This document shows positions 6,814 through 13,041 of a DNA stretch of 13,041 nucleotides, one piece after another. Origin of the DNA: an uncultured Clostridia bacterium (GTDB taxonomy: Bacteria > Bacillota > Clostridia > TANB77 > CAG-508); the NCBI GenBank assembly GCA_944392065.1, contig CALXVO010000027.1:1-13041 (forward strand), in the 5' to 3' direction. Position numbers and translations under genes: made by a program. The notes under the pieces are model-generated. The model did no database searches, was not told the DNA's origin, and saw nothing but the letters and a program-made list of their open reading frames with translations. Every line of letters starts with the position of its first letter. The first letter of the stretch is position 1.

Positions 6814-6890
6814 AAGGCACTTTTTATTATTTTATTTTAAACATTAGACCATATTTAAAATTAAAATAATACCAATCTTAAAAGTGCCTT
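6814..6890. repeat. 77 bp inverted-repeat element between asp23 and amaP
   Basis: AAGGCACTTTT (6814-6824) pairs perfectly with AAAAGTGCCTT (6880-6890). Inside, ATTATTTTATTTTAAA (6826-6841) pairs with TTTAAAATTAAAATAAT (about 6855-6871) apart from one bulged base, so most of the stretch folds into one long hairpin. It starts 8 nt after the asp23 stop codon on the minus strand. No U-run follows on either strand, so it is not a standard intrinsic terminator. It may protect the asp23 mRNA 3' end, partly attenuate read-through into amaP, or be a small palindromic mobile element. The rest of the 6644-6898 non-coding stretch holds only the small palindrome at 6678-6690. Confidence 0.7.
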
Positions 6891-6898
6891 GTTACATA

Positions 6899-7342
6899 TT
6901 ATTCTGTTTTGGAGTCCTCTGTTTTTTCTTCCTCTATATTATTGGTGTCTGTATTAACACCTTGTACATGAACATTTACATCTAGAACTTTTAAGCCTGT
7001 CATACTTTCAACTGCTTTTTTTACTCTGTTTTGTATTTCAAAAGCCACATCAGGAATTCTAACACCATATTCCACAATTATATTAACATCTATTCTTGTT
7101 TCCTTTTCTCCTGCTTCTACTTTTATACCTTTTGCAAAGTTTTTCTTTCCACTAAATACTTCTGAAATGCCTCCTGCAAATCCACCTGCCATAGATGCAA
7201 CTCCTGGTACTTCTGAAGCTGCTGCTCCAGCAATAACTGCTATTACATCATCTGCAATTTTAATATTTGAGTTTTCAAGGGTAACTTCTCCCCCATTTTC
7301 CACATTATCCACAACTTGTTCTAAATCTTTATTTTCTTCCAT
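6899..7342 (-). CDS. asp23: Asp23/Gls24 family envelope stress protein
   Basis: Member of the alkaline shock protein 23 family; Asp23 proteins form abundant membrane-associated assemblies via AmaP and influence envelope stress. The 147 aa product has an acidic N-terminus, the family domain (about 24-130) with NIKIADDVIAVIAGAAASEVPGV, the MAGGFAGGISEVFSGKKN segment, strand DVNIIVEYGVRIPDVAFEIQ and NRVKKAVESMTGLKVLDVNVHVQGV, then an acidic Glu/Asp/Thr tail. AGGAGG lies 7 nt before the ATG. A good promoter (7402-7430) is about 60 bp upstream, so this is probably the first gene of the asp23-amaP-nusB-xseA transcript. The Bacillus equivalent at this position, next to nusB, is yqhY. Confidence 0.93.
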   Translation of the reverse strand: MEENKDLEQVVDNVENGGEVTLENSNIKIADDVIAVIAGAAASEVPGVASMAGGFAGGISEVFSGKKNFAKGIKVEAGEKETRIDVNIIVEYGVRIPDVAFEIQNRVKKAVESMTGLKVLDVNVHVQGVNTDTNNIEEEKTEDSKTE

Positions 7343-7401
7343 AAATATACCTCCTAAACATATATTATTTGTAAAATTTGGATTGTCCTTTTTATAACAC
7401 T

Positions 7402-7430
7402 AGTATATCAATAATTATAATTTTTTACAA
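7402..7430 (-). promoter_or_regulatory. SigA-type promoter of the asp23 operon
   Basis: Read on the minus strand: TTGTAA (7425-7430), a 17 nt spacer, then TATACT (7402-7407), preceded by TGA, which gives an extended TGn -10. The predicted start of transcription near 7395 would leave a leader of about 50 nt ending in an AGGAGG site. The MITE-like element at 7464-7565 ends about 34 bp upstream of the -35 box. Confidence 0.75.
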
Positions 7431-7463
7431 CTATTTTAAGAAAATTTTAACTTTTTTTGTTAC

Positions 7464-7565
7464 TATAGTGTTACAATTCACGGTTATTTTTGGTCGGAGC
7501 AATGTATGTTTTAATTTTACAACTAAGACGTATACTACAAATTTACGCTGAACAGTAACACTATA
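7464..7565. mobile_element. MITE-like element with 11 bp terminal inverted repeats
   Basis: TATAGTGTTAC (7464-7474) and GTAACACTATA (7555-7565) are perfect inverted repeats bounding about 100 bp of non-coding DNA. Beyond them the two ends keep imperfect complementarity for roughly another 15 bp (TTCA and other blocks). If the outer TA on each side is a target duplication, the ends are TAGTGTTAC/GTAACACTA, the pattern expected for IS630/Tc1-mariner-type elements; this is inference. No transposase is encoded. The left half (7469-7519) recurs at 136-185. It lies 15 nt after the MFS stop codon and upstream of the asp23 promoter. The surrounding 7343-7579 gap contains nothing else apart from that promoter and its leader. 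Confidence 0.65.
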
Positions 7566-7579
7566 TGATTCTCGCTATA

Positions 7580-8851
7580 TTATTTCAATTCCAGTATATT
7601 AATATCTTTCTCGGAATACTGCTCTGGCTTTAGTCCTACTTTCTTTCGCATATTATCTAACATAAGAACTACAATTATGGTCAAGATACAACCTAAAATC
7701 GTAAACGTTGTTGCAGTATTAGTTACTCTTAGCAGGTTAGAAGCTAAAAAGGTAATTAAAAATCTTAATATGTTTTCCAATAAGTTAAATGATGATGATA
7801 TTTTGGTACGCAGACTTGTTGTAGTAAAATTATTTAAATATTGCTTTATTAATGGATAGAATGGTCCTCTTGCAATGTATTGAATTAAGAATACTATTAG
7901 CACCACTATCACATTTACTTCATATCGTATATTTGCACTGCAACTTATACCCAAAAATACACAAGAAAAAACTAATGGAATAGCTAAACTTGCAAGTGTT
8001 CTATTTCTAAACTTTTTATGAAATCTATTCTCGTTTTTAGCGGCTACTCCAGAAATTAGCCCCAATATTGCAAATATAACTCCAAAATATTCGGAAGGAA
8101 TTCCTATTTCTTGCATAATACTGCTTCTAAGCATTGTTAAAGATAGTATTATTGCAGAAATCAATGCTCCAAAAAATATTAAATTTTTTAGTCTTGGTGA
8201 CTTGCCAAACAATTTAAAAGAATTAAATAAATCCTTACATTCTTTATATACTTTATTCTTATTTATTTTTTGTTTTTCATCTATATCTTTAAATTTAGTA
8301 GATAAGTATACAGATATAATCGTGCCTATTAAGCATAAACTCATTGGTATGTATCCATTTATTGAGAATAAAAAACCTGCTATAACTGAAGATATTGCAT
8401 CTATGTAGTAATAGTATGATGTTCCTTTACCCTCTATTTTTGCAAATTTAGCTCCTCTTTTTTCATCCTTTTCCAAAGAATCATAAATCATGTTAGATTC
8501 ACAAATTCCTTTTATAATAAAACCTATTGCTGAAAGTAGTTCTCCTATTACGATAAATGCAAAATTAAATCCTATCATATATGCTAAAATTGCTAAAAAT
8601 ATAAAAGAATTTCCTATTATTAGACTTTTCCTTTTTCCTATTGAATCGATTAAGATGGTTGCAGGAACAAGAAATATAATTTTAAATATTGGGTAAAAAG
8701 ATTCTGCTAAGAGCACATCAGCTGCACTTATGCCTTTTGTTTGCGTAAAAAACAAAAATATTATTGCATAGTAAAATAGTAAGTCCCATGAAAGCATTTT
8801 ATATCTTGTATATAAATTTACATTTATTTGTTTAGCTTTTGTATTTTCCAT
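7580..8851 (-). CDS. Major facilitator superfamily transporter
   Basis: A 423 aa integral membrane protein with about 12 hydrophobic segments, a cytoplasmic loop near the middle (about 186-220, Lys-rich) and a motif-A-like DSIGKRKS (69-76) between the second and third segments, as in MFS carriers. The acidic and basic residues within a conserved CESNMIYDSLEKDEKRGAKFAKIEG region (about 117-141) follow the pattern of MFS family members of drug/unknown-substrate type. The substrate cannot be read from sequence. AGGAGAG lies 4 nt before the ATG and overlaps the dprA stop codon; with a gap of 15 nt it is probably co-transcribed with dprA. Its 3' end meets the MITE-like element, and it is not a usual member of either neighbouring conserved group, so it may be an acquired gene. 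Confidence 0.85.
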   Translation of the reverse strand: MENTKAKQINVNLYTRYKMLSWDLLFYYAIIFLFFTQTKGISAADVLLAESFYPIFKIIFLVPATILIDSIGKRKSLIIGNSFIFLAILAYMIGFNFAFIVIGELLSAIGFIIKGICESNMIYDSLEKDEKRGAKFAKIEGKGTSYYYYIDAISSVIAGFLFSINGYIPMSLCLIGTIISVYLSTKFKDIDEKQKINKNKVYKECKDLFNSFKLFGKSPRLKNLIFFGALISAIILSLTMLRSSIMQEIGIPSEYFGVIFAILGLISGVAAKNENRFHKKFRNRTLASLAIPLVFSCVFLGISCSANIRYEVNVIVVLIVFLIQYIARGPFYPLIKQYLNNFTTTSLRTKISSSFNLLENILRFLITFLASNLLRVTNTATTFTILGCILTIIVVLMLDNMRKKVGLKPEQYSEKDINILELK

Positions 8852-8866
8852 ATGTCTCTCCTTTTT

Positions 8867-9526
8867 CTAAATGTTGAAGTCATCTATTTTTGTTACTGGA
8901 ATTGCACCTTCTTTTATCAATTCATTAGTTCCATATGAATTTTTGCTTGTTATATTCCCTGGAATTGCATATACATCCTTTCCTTGTTCTAGTGCATGTT
9001 CTACAGTGATTAATGTTCCACTTTTTTCTTTTGCTTCTACTACCAAAACTCCATCTGAAAGTCCACTTATTATTCTATTTCTTGCAGGAAAATGATATCT
9101 CTCTGGCTTACTTCCAAGAGGATATTCCGTTACTATAGTTCCGTTATTTATTAAAATTTGTTTATATAATTCTAAATTTTCTGATGGATATATCACATCC
9201 AAACCACATCCAAGTACCGCAATGGTTTTCCCTTTTGCAGCTACTGCTCCCATATGTGAATATGTATCCACTCCTCTTGCAAATCCACTTATTATGCATA
9301 CTCCTTTTTTGGCTAATTCATACCCAAATTTATATGCACTCCTCAACCCATAGTCACTTGCATTTCTGCAACCTATTATTGCGATAGATTTTTCGTTTAG
9401 TAATTCTTCATTTCCTAGCACATATAGTGTTTGTGGTCTATTATATATGTTCTTTAGTTTTTCTGGATAACTTTCTTTTTCTAATGTTATTGTTTTGATT
9501 TTATTTTTATTTAATTTAATGTTCAT
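8867..9526 (-). CDS. dprA: DNA-processing protein DprA, Rossmann core only
   Basis: DprA/Smf binds single-stranded DNA and loads RecA during uptake of DNA in transformation. Visible family motifs: SIAIIGCRNASDYG (47-60), IISGFARGVDTYSHMGA (78-94), IAVLGCGLDVIYPSEN (102-117), FPARNRIISGLSDGVLVVEA (146-165), KSGTLITVEHALEQGKDVYAIPGN (168-191) and GTNELIKEGAIPV (199-211). The 219 aa product is short: family members usually run to about 280-370 aa, with an N-terminal SAM-like region and a C-terminal winged-helix (DML1) domain. Both are absent here, with the stop codon right after the Rossmann fold. The ATG at 9526 has AGGAGAG 5 nt upstream, so the start is secure. A TAG stop follows directly and overlaps the next gene's ribosome binding site. 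Confidence 0.93.
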   Translation of the reverse strand: MNIKLNKNKIKTITLEKESYPEKLKNIYNRPQTLYVLGNEELLNEKSIAIIGCRNASDYGLRSAYKFGYELAKKGVCIISGFARGVDTYSHMGAVAAKGKTIAVLGCGLDVIYPSENLELYKQILINNGTIVTEYPLGSKPERYHFPARNRIISGLSDGVLVVEAKEKSGTLITVEHALEQGKDVYAIPGNITSKNSYGTNELIKEGAIPVTKIDDFNI

Positions 9527-9592
9527 GCAATCTCTCCTCTACATTCTATTAAAAGAAATTGCCCCCGAAATTTTATTTTTGCTATAAAGTTA

Positions 9593-10447
9593 TCATTTTG
9601 AAAATTTAGCTGCTTTAACTACATTGTTCATAAGCATAGCAATGGTCATTGGTCCAACCCCACCTGGTGCTGGTGTTATATATGATGCTTTTTTTGAAAC
9701 ATTTTCAAAATCAACATCTCCGACTAATTTACCTTCATTATTCCTATTTATACCAACATCAATAACTACAGCCCCACTTTTTACCATATCTTCAGTTACA
9801 AATTTTGGTTTTCCTAAAGCTGCAATTAATATATCTGCTTCTTTTGTAATTTCTTCTATATTCTTAGTTTTAGAATGGCATACTGTTACAGTTGCATTTT
9901 TATTTAGTAAGCATTGAATTAAAGGCTTTCCTACTATATTGCTTCTTCCTATAATTACTGCTCTTTTTCCTTCAATCTGAATATTATATTCTTCTAACAT
10001 TTTTATAATTCCATATGGTGTACACGAAATAAATGTATCTTCCCCTATAGCTAATTTCCCTATATTTAGCGGATTAAAACCATCAACATCTTTTTTATAA
10101 TCTATAGAATTAAAAGCTTCTCTTATATCTAATCCATCTGGTAATGGGCTTTGTAATAATATACCATGTATATCCTCTCTTTTATTTAATTCATTTATTA
10201 AATTCATTAATTCTTCTTGTGTGGTTTTACTATCTTTCACAAATTCTTCAAACTCTATTCCTATTTCGTTGCAAGCTTTGCTTTTGTTACGCACATATAT
10301 TTTAGAGGCTTTATCGTCTCCAACCATTATTACTGCGAGTTTTGGGTTTATTCCTTGTTTTTTTAATTTTTCTATTTCTCCTTTTAATTCATTTCTTATC
10401 TTTGTAGCAAGTGCTTTTCCATCTATTAATTCCATCTTTAATCTCAT
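9593..10447 (-). CDS. folD: Bifunctional methylene-THF dehydrogenase / methenyl-THF cyclohydrolase
   Basis: Cytoplasmic enzyme that oxidises 5,10-methylene-THF with NADP+ (or NAD+) and hydrolyses methenyl-THF to 10-formyl-THF, the same product made by Fhs. The 284 aa product is full length. Motifs: SKIYVRNKSKAC (48-59) with the catalytic Tyr51/Lys55 pair, ILLQSPLP (96-103), KDVDGFNP (119-126), SCTPYGI (141-147), the dinucleotide-binding GRSNIVGKP (167-175) and PGGVGPMTIAML (261-272). The first ATG (MRLK) is preceded by AGGAAGG at short spacing; an alternative ATG four codons later (MELIDGK) is also plausible. The gap to ylmH is 10 nt, so they are co-transcribed. In Bacillus folD lies between nusB and xseA; here it has moved. 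Confidence 0.96.
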   Translation of the reverse strand: MRLKMELIDGKALATKIRNELKGEIEKLKKQGINPKLAVIMVGDDKASKIYVRNKSKACNEIGIEFEEFVKDSKTTQEELMNLINELNKREDIHGILLQSPLPDGLDIREAFNSIDYKKDVDGFNPLNIGKLAIGEDTFISCTPYGIIKMLEEYNIQIEGKRAVIIGRSNIVGKPLIQCLLNKNATVTVCHSKTKNIEEITKEADILIAALGKPKFVTEDMVKSGAVVIDVGINRNNEGKLVGDVDFENVSKKASYITPAPGGVGPMTIAMLMNNVVKAAKFSK

Positions 10448-10457
10448 TTCCTTCCTA

Positions 10458-11267
10458 TTATATATATTTTTCTACTTCTAGTACTAAATTGCCTTTTTTG
10501 GTATTATTTAAAATTTTACCAATTCTGAATCTTCCTTTTCCTCTAACTGTAATTATGTCATTTGTTTTTACCTCCTTTGAGCCTTTTATAATTAATTCAT
10601 GATTTATACATACTCTCTCTTCTTTAATAATTTCAGTAGCTTTTGTTCTTGAAGTTCTTATAATTTCTGAAATAATGCTGTCTAGCCTCATTGATGGAAT
10701 AATAATATTTAGAATTTGAGTTTTTGGTTCTTCTATTTTCATTTCTTCTATTTTTATGCTTTCAAATTCAGATTTGCTAAATCTAGTTAATTCGCTTAAT
10801 CCATTTATAATATATTTTTCAACTTCTTTAACTACTATTAAATCTGCCCCATCATCATTTGTAATTATGTCTCCTACCTTTTCTCTCTTCATCCCTATTT
10901 TTATAACTCCACCTAAATAATCCCTATGTGAATACACTTTTTTTAGTTCATTTGGTAAAATTATTCTAATAACTCCTAATATTGTGTTAAAATCAAACTG
11001 TTCTTCTTTAAATACCTCCTCTAATTTACTAGGGTATATTACCAAAATTGTTCTTTCTGCAGTTTTATATCCTCCATATGCTATATAATTTGTAAATTTA
11101 ATTTCCTTCATGATTTTTTCTAGCATTTGTCTTTGCCTCATGTCTAAAAAGTCCGTATGCTCTACTGAGTTTCTTTTTGTTGTAAATTCTATTTTATCGA
11201 ATAGCTTTGAGACTAGTAATCTGTCTTCATCATTGTTAAACTTATTTAATATTTCTTGTCTATTCAC
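10458..11267 (-). CDS. ylmH: YlmH-like S4-domain RNA-binding protein (RqcP2-type)
   Basis: S4-domain protein related to Bacillus YlmH, reported to take part in ribosome-associated quality control on obstructed large subunits (family knowledge). The 269 aa product has the YlmH N-terminal region (FTDFLDMRQRQ-like part at about 37-49, VYSHRDYLGGVIKIGMKREKVGDI at about 111-134, TNDDGADLIVV at 136-146) and a C-terminal S4 domain (about 191-247: SMRLDSIISEIIRTSRTKA, VCINHELIIKGSKEVKTNDIITVRGKGRFRIG). The start is GTG at 11267, not ATG; AGGAGG lies 13 nt upstream, and no closer in-frame start is present. It leads the ylmH-folD-dprA-MFS group. In many Firmicutes ylmH lies near sepF and divIVA, which are not seen here. 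Confidence 0.9.
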   Translation of the reverse strand: MNRQEILNKFNNDEDRLLVSKLFDKIEFTTKRNSVEHTDFLDMRQRQMLEKIMKEIKFTNYIAYGGYKTAERTILVIYPSKLEEVFKEEQFDFNTILGVIRIILPNELKKVYSHRDYLGGVIKIGMKREKVGDIITNDDGADLIVVKEVEKYIINGLSELTRFSKSEFESIKIEEMKIEEPKTQILNIIIPSMRLDSIISEIIRTSRTKATEIIKEERVCINHELIIKGSKEVKTNDIITVRGKGRFRIGKILNNTKKGNLVLEVEKYI

Positions 11268-11338
11268 CTTAGTTTTTATTCCTCCTCAAATTCCTTTATA
11301 GTTTATTAAAAGCTCTATATATTTTTTCAACTACATGT

Positions 11339-11344
11339 ATTGTA
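11339..11344 (-). promoter_or_regulatory. Probable extended -10 promoter of the ylmH operon
   Basis: On the minus strand the sequence is TGT-TACAAT: a TGn extension followed by a -10 box with one mismatch. The -35 region 17 nt upstream (TTCCTA) is weak. The predicted transcript would have a leader of about 65 nt before the GTG start, ending at a GAGGAGG site. It is divergent from the promoter at 11397-11425 with about 50 bp between the two. Confidence 0.5.
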
Positions 11345-11396
11345 ACATATTTTTTACCATTTAGGAACATAATTAATATAACTTTTTCACATTTCC

Positions 11397-11425
11397 TTGA
11401 TAATAGTTTTTTTTTGATGTATAAT
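11397..11425 (+). promoter_or_regulatory. Near-consensus SigA promoter of the VWA gene
   Basis: TTGATA (11397-11402), a 17 nt spacer and TATAAT (11420-11425) form a near-perfect vegetative promoter. The predicted start of transcription is around 11432, giving a leader of about 30 nt with AAGGAG 9 nt before the ATG. A T9 run lies in the spacer. Confidence 0.85.
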
Positions 11426-11460
11426 ATATTTTGAAGTTTAATAAAAAGGAGAAATGAATT

Positions 11461-12924
11461 ATGTTTAAAACAAGTTTCAAAAAGTTCTTATATGCATTTA
11501 TTACATTTATATTCTTTTTTAGTATGATTACAAACGTATTAGCAACAGATGATATTTCAATCAATACTGAAAATGTTAACGAAGTAGCTTCTACTATTAC
11601 AGGCACCACTACTTTAGAAGTAGTAGAAAATAACATTTGTGATATTGATATTGGTGGTATAGGTCAATTCGAGAAAAAGATAACAGATTTTAATGCATCA
11701 GAAAAATCTGTTACCCTTACACTAACAGTAACTAATACAAAAGAAATAGAAGAAAATTATAAAGATGTTGAAATATTTTTTGTTATTGATAATTCTTCTA
11801 GTATGACTTCAGATTATATAGATGGCGTAACAAGAAAACAAGCTGTTATTAATTCCGCTAACTCACTTATTGAAAAATTATTTGTTTCTAATCCAAATGT
11901 TAAAATTGGTATTGTAGGTTTCTCTAGTTTAGATACATCAGCCGGTGAAACAGAAGGAACAATAGATGATGCTACGCTTAGATTGCCTTTAAATAATTCT
12001 AAAGATGAAGTTAAAAATGCAATTACAAATCTATCTGAATTAGAAGTTGGTCCAAGAACAAACATTGAAGCAGGATTAACAATTGCTCAAAATAATTTTT
12101 CGGAAGATGAAAATGTTGATAGATACATTGTTCTTTTAACAGATGGTGTTCCTAATAATGATACAAATGGCACTTTTGGCACATATTCTGGAACTGTTGC
12201 AACAAGAACCAAGGCAAAATTGGAAGAAATTGAAAACGCAGGAATTAAAATAATTGCATCAATGATAAATTTAAATAGTGAAACAATTGAGCCAACAACT
12301 CAAAAAACATACAGAACTTTAGCAGAAGAAATATTTGGTACAGAAGAAAATCCTACCACAAGTGAGTATTTCTATGTTCCTGATAGTGACTTAGAGGATA
12401 CTATTGTAAATGATATATTTGATAGTTTAGTTACAATAAAAGACAATACCTTAAGAAACATTACAATTACAGACTATTTCCCTCAAGAAATAATAGATAA
12501 CTTTAATTTTGAATATGTTGCAAGTCCTAATATTGGAACAGTTTCTCAGACAGTTGATACTACAAATAATTCCATCACATGGAATATAGAATTATTAAGT
12601 GAAGGAGAAGTTGCTACACTAAGTTATAAATTAACTCTAAAAGAAGATTATGACAAAGATATTATAGATGAAATATTGCCAACTAACACTAATGTAGATA
12701 TTGTGGCCGAAAATAATGGGACTGAAATAGATGTAAACTCTAATGTATCTCCTACAATCAGAGTTAATTATGAGGAAATTGTTGTAATTGATAACACTAT
12801 AGCAAATACTATAATTCCTCAAACTGGTGATAATTCAGCATTTACGTTTATTGCAGTAATTTCAATTATTGCGGTAGTTATGATTTCAAGAATGATTTAT
12901 TTAAGGAAATATTCTAATAAGTAA
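11461..12924 (+). CDS. Secreted VWA-domain surface protein with IPQTG sorting signal
   Basis: A 487 aa sortase-anchored surface protein, probably an adhesin or pilus-tip-like protein; the ligand is unknown. Layout: signal peptide (about 1-28, basic MFKTSFKK, hydrophobic core, ALA-like end at NVLA-TD), a short Thr-rich and beta-rich region (30-100), a von Willebrand A domain (about 102-325) with the MIDAS motif DNSSS (D110, S112, S114), the T200 site in GPRTNIEAGL and D228 in LLTDGVPN, and a beta-rich region (about 326-440) resembling DUF11/isopeptide-type domains. At the end, IPQTG (452-456) is followed by a hydrophobic segment (about 460-480) and the basic tail RKYSNK. IPQTG replaces the usual LPXTG leucine by isoleucine. 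No sortase is encoded in the window. Ribosome site AAGGAG is 9 nt upstream. It is transcribed away from the ylmH operon. Confidence 0.9.
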   Translation: MFKTSFKKFLYAFITFIFFFSMITNVLATDDISINTENVNEVASTITGTTTLEVVENNICDIDIGGIGQFEKKITDFNASEKSVTLTLTVTNTKEIEENYKDVEIFFVIDNSSSMTSDYIDGVTRKQAVINSANSLIEKLFVSNPNVKIGIVGFSSLDTSAGETEGTIDDATLRLPLNNSKDEVKNAITNLSELEVGPRTNIEAGLTIAQNNFSEDENVDRYIVLLTDGVPNNDTNGTFGTYSGTVATRTKAKLEEIENAGIKIIASMINLNSETIEPTTQKTYRTLAEEIFGTEENPTTSEYFYVPDSDLEDTIVNDIFDSLVTIKDNTLRNITITDYFPQEIIDNFNFEYVASPNIGTVSQTVDTTNNSITWNIELLSEGEVATLSYKLTLKEDYDKDIIDEILPTNTNVDIVAENNGTEIDVNSNVSPTIRVNYEEIVVIDNTIANTIIPQTGDNSAFTFIAVISIIAVVMISRMIYLRKYSNK

Positions 12925-12952
12925 TTCCTAATGTGACATTATATAGTGCATT

Positions 12953-12989
12953 AAAGCAGCCGGCGAAAAAAATTCGCCGGCTACTCTTT
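12953..12989 (+). terminator. GC-rich hairpin after the VWA gene, probable terminator
   Basis: AGCCGGCGAA (12958-12967) and TTCGCCGGCT (12973-12982) form a perfect 10 bp stem with an A5 loop, extended by AAAG (12953-12956) and CTTT (12986-12989) beyond small internal loops. It lies about 30 nt past the stop codon. It is strikingly GC-rich for this DNA. Only CTTTGG follows rather than a strong U-run, so it may be a terminator of modest efficiency or a 3' stabilising hairpin. Confidence 0.6.
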
Positions 12990-12991
12990 GG

Positions 12992-13041
12992 TGTTGATTT
13001 AGATGGTATCTCTCAACATGAACTTCTAAAGTTCGTATAAT
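12992..13041 (+). promoter_or_regulatory. Two small hairpins and a TATAAT at the right window edge
   Basis: TGTTGA/TCAACA (12992-12997 and 13013-13018) encloses an inner AGAT-ggt-ATCT stem. It is followed by the palindrome GAACTT-cta-AAGTTC (13020-13034) and TATAAT (13036-13041). Directly abutting a possible -10 box, the palindrome could be a repressor operator for a gene beyond the edge. No -35 match is clear at 17 nt, so the promoter is uncertain. Confidence 0.3.

Noticed and set aside
1075..10447. Wood-Ljungdahl gene cluster from fhs plus folD
   Set aside because: The two genes are 7 kb apart in separate groups, and no metF, acs or cooS genes are present. Both are common in non-acetogens.
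13020..13034. LexA (SOS) box
   Set aside because: The half-sites GAAC and GTTC are present, but they are 7 nt apart rather than the 4 nt of the Gram-positive consensus CGAAC-N4-GTTCG.

Overview
This window is AT-rich DNA (roughly 30% G+C by eye) with a Firmicutes, most likely Clostridia, gene set. It encodes a SleB-type spore cortex hydrolase, an Asp23/AmaP/DUF2273 membrane-stress cluster, formate-tetrahydrofolate ligase, NusB, XseA/XseB and YlmH. Strong AGGAGG-type ribosome binding sites precede many genes. SleB points to an endospore former or a close relative of one. I cannot name the genus.

Everything from about 200 to 11270 is read on the minus strand. One gene (11461-12924) is read on the plus strand from a divergent promoter region. 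In minus-strand order, the first group is ylmH-folD-dprA-MFS transporter (11267 down to 7580): translation and ribosome quality control, one-carbon metabolism, DNA processing and transport. The second group is asp23-amaP-DUF2273-nusB-xseA-hypothetical-xseB-yuiD-fhs (7342 down to 1075), started by a good SigA-type promoter at 7402-7430. sleB follows (910-209) and ends at a textbook bidirectional terminator (74-112). The second group matches the Bacillus yqhY-nusB-folD-xseA-xseB neighbourhood, but here folD sits in the adjacent ylmH group and an unrecognised membrane-anchored protein lies between xseA and xseB.

The plus-strand gene encodes a secreted von Willebrand factor A protein with a non-canonical IPQTG sorting signal. 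It has a near-consensus promoter and a GC-rich terminator-like hairpin behind it.

The most unusual content is between the genes: a ~100 bp MITE-like element with terminal inverted repeats and possible TA target duplication (7464-7565); a 50 bp partial copy of it 7.3 kb away (136-185); a dispersed GGGGAC/GTCCCC repeat family, including a 35 bp tandem duplication and a 15 bp stem palindrome; and two long AT-rich inverted repeats lacking a U-tract. The divergent-PAP2 gene yuiD is split by an apparent single-base frameshift, and DprA is reduced to its Rossmann core. I did not find a convincing new multi-gene system (no CRISPR, toxin-antitoxin, defence or biosynthetic cluster). The coding content is mostly conserved housekeeping, and the novelty is in the repeats and a few odd genes.
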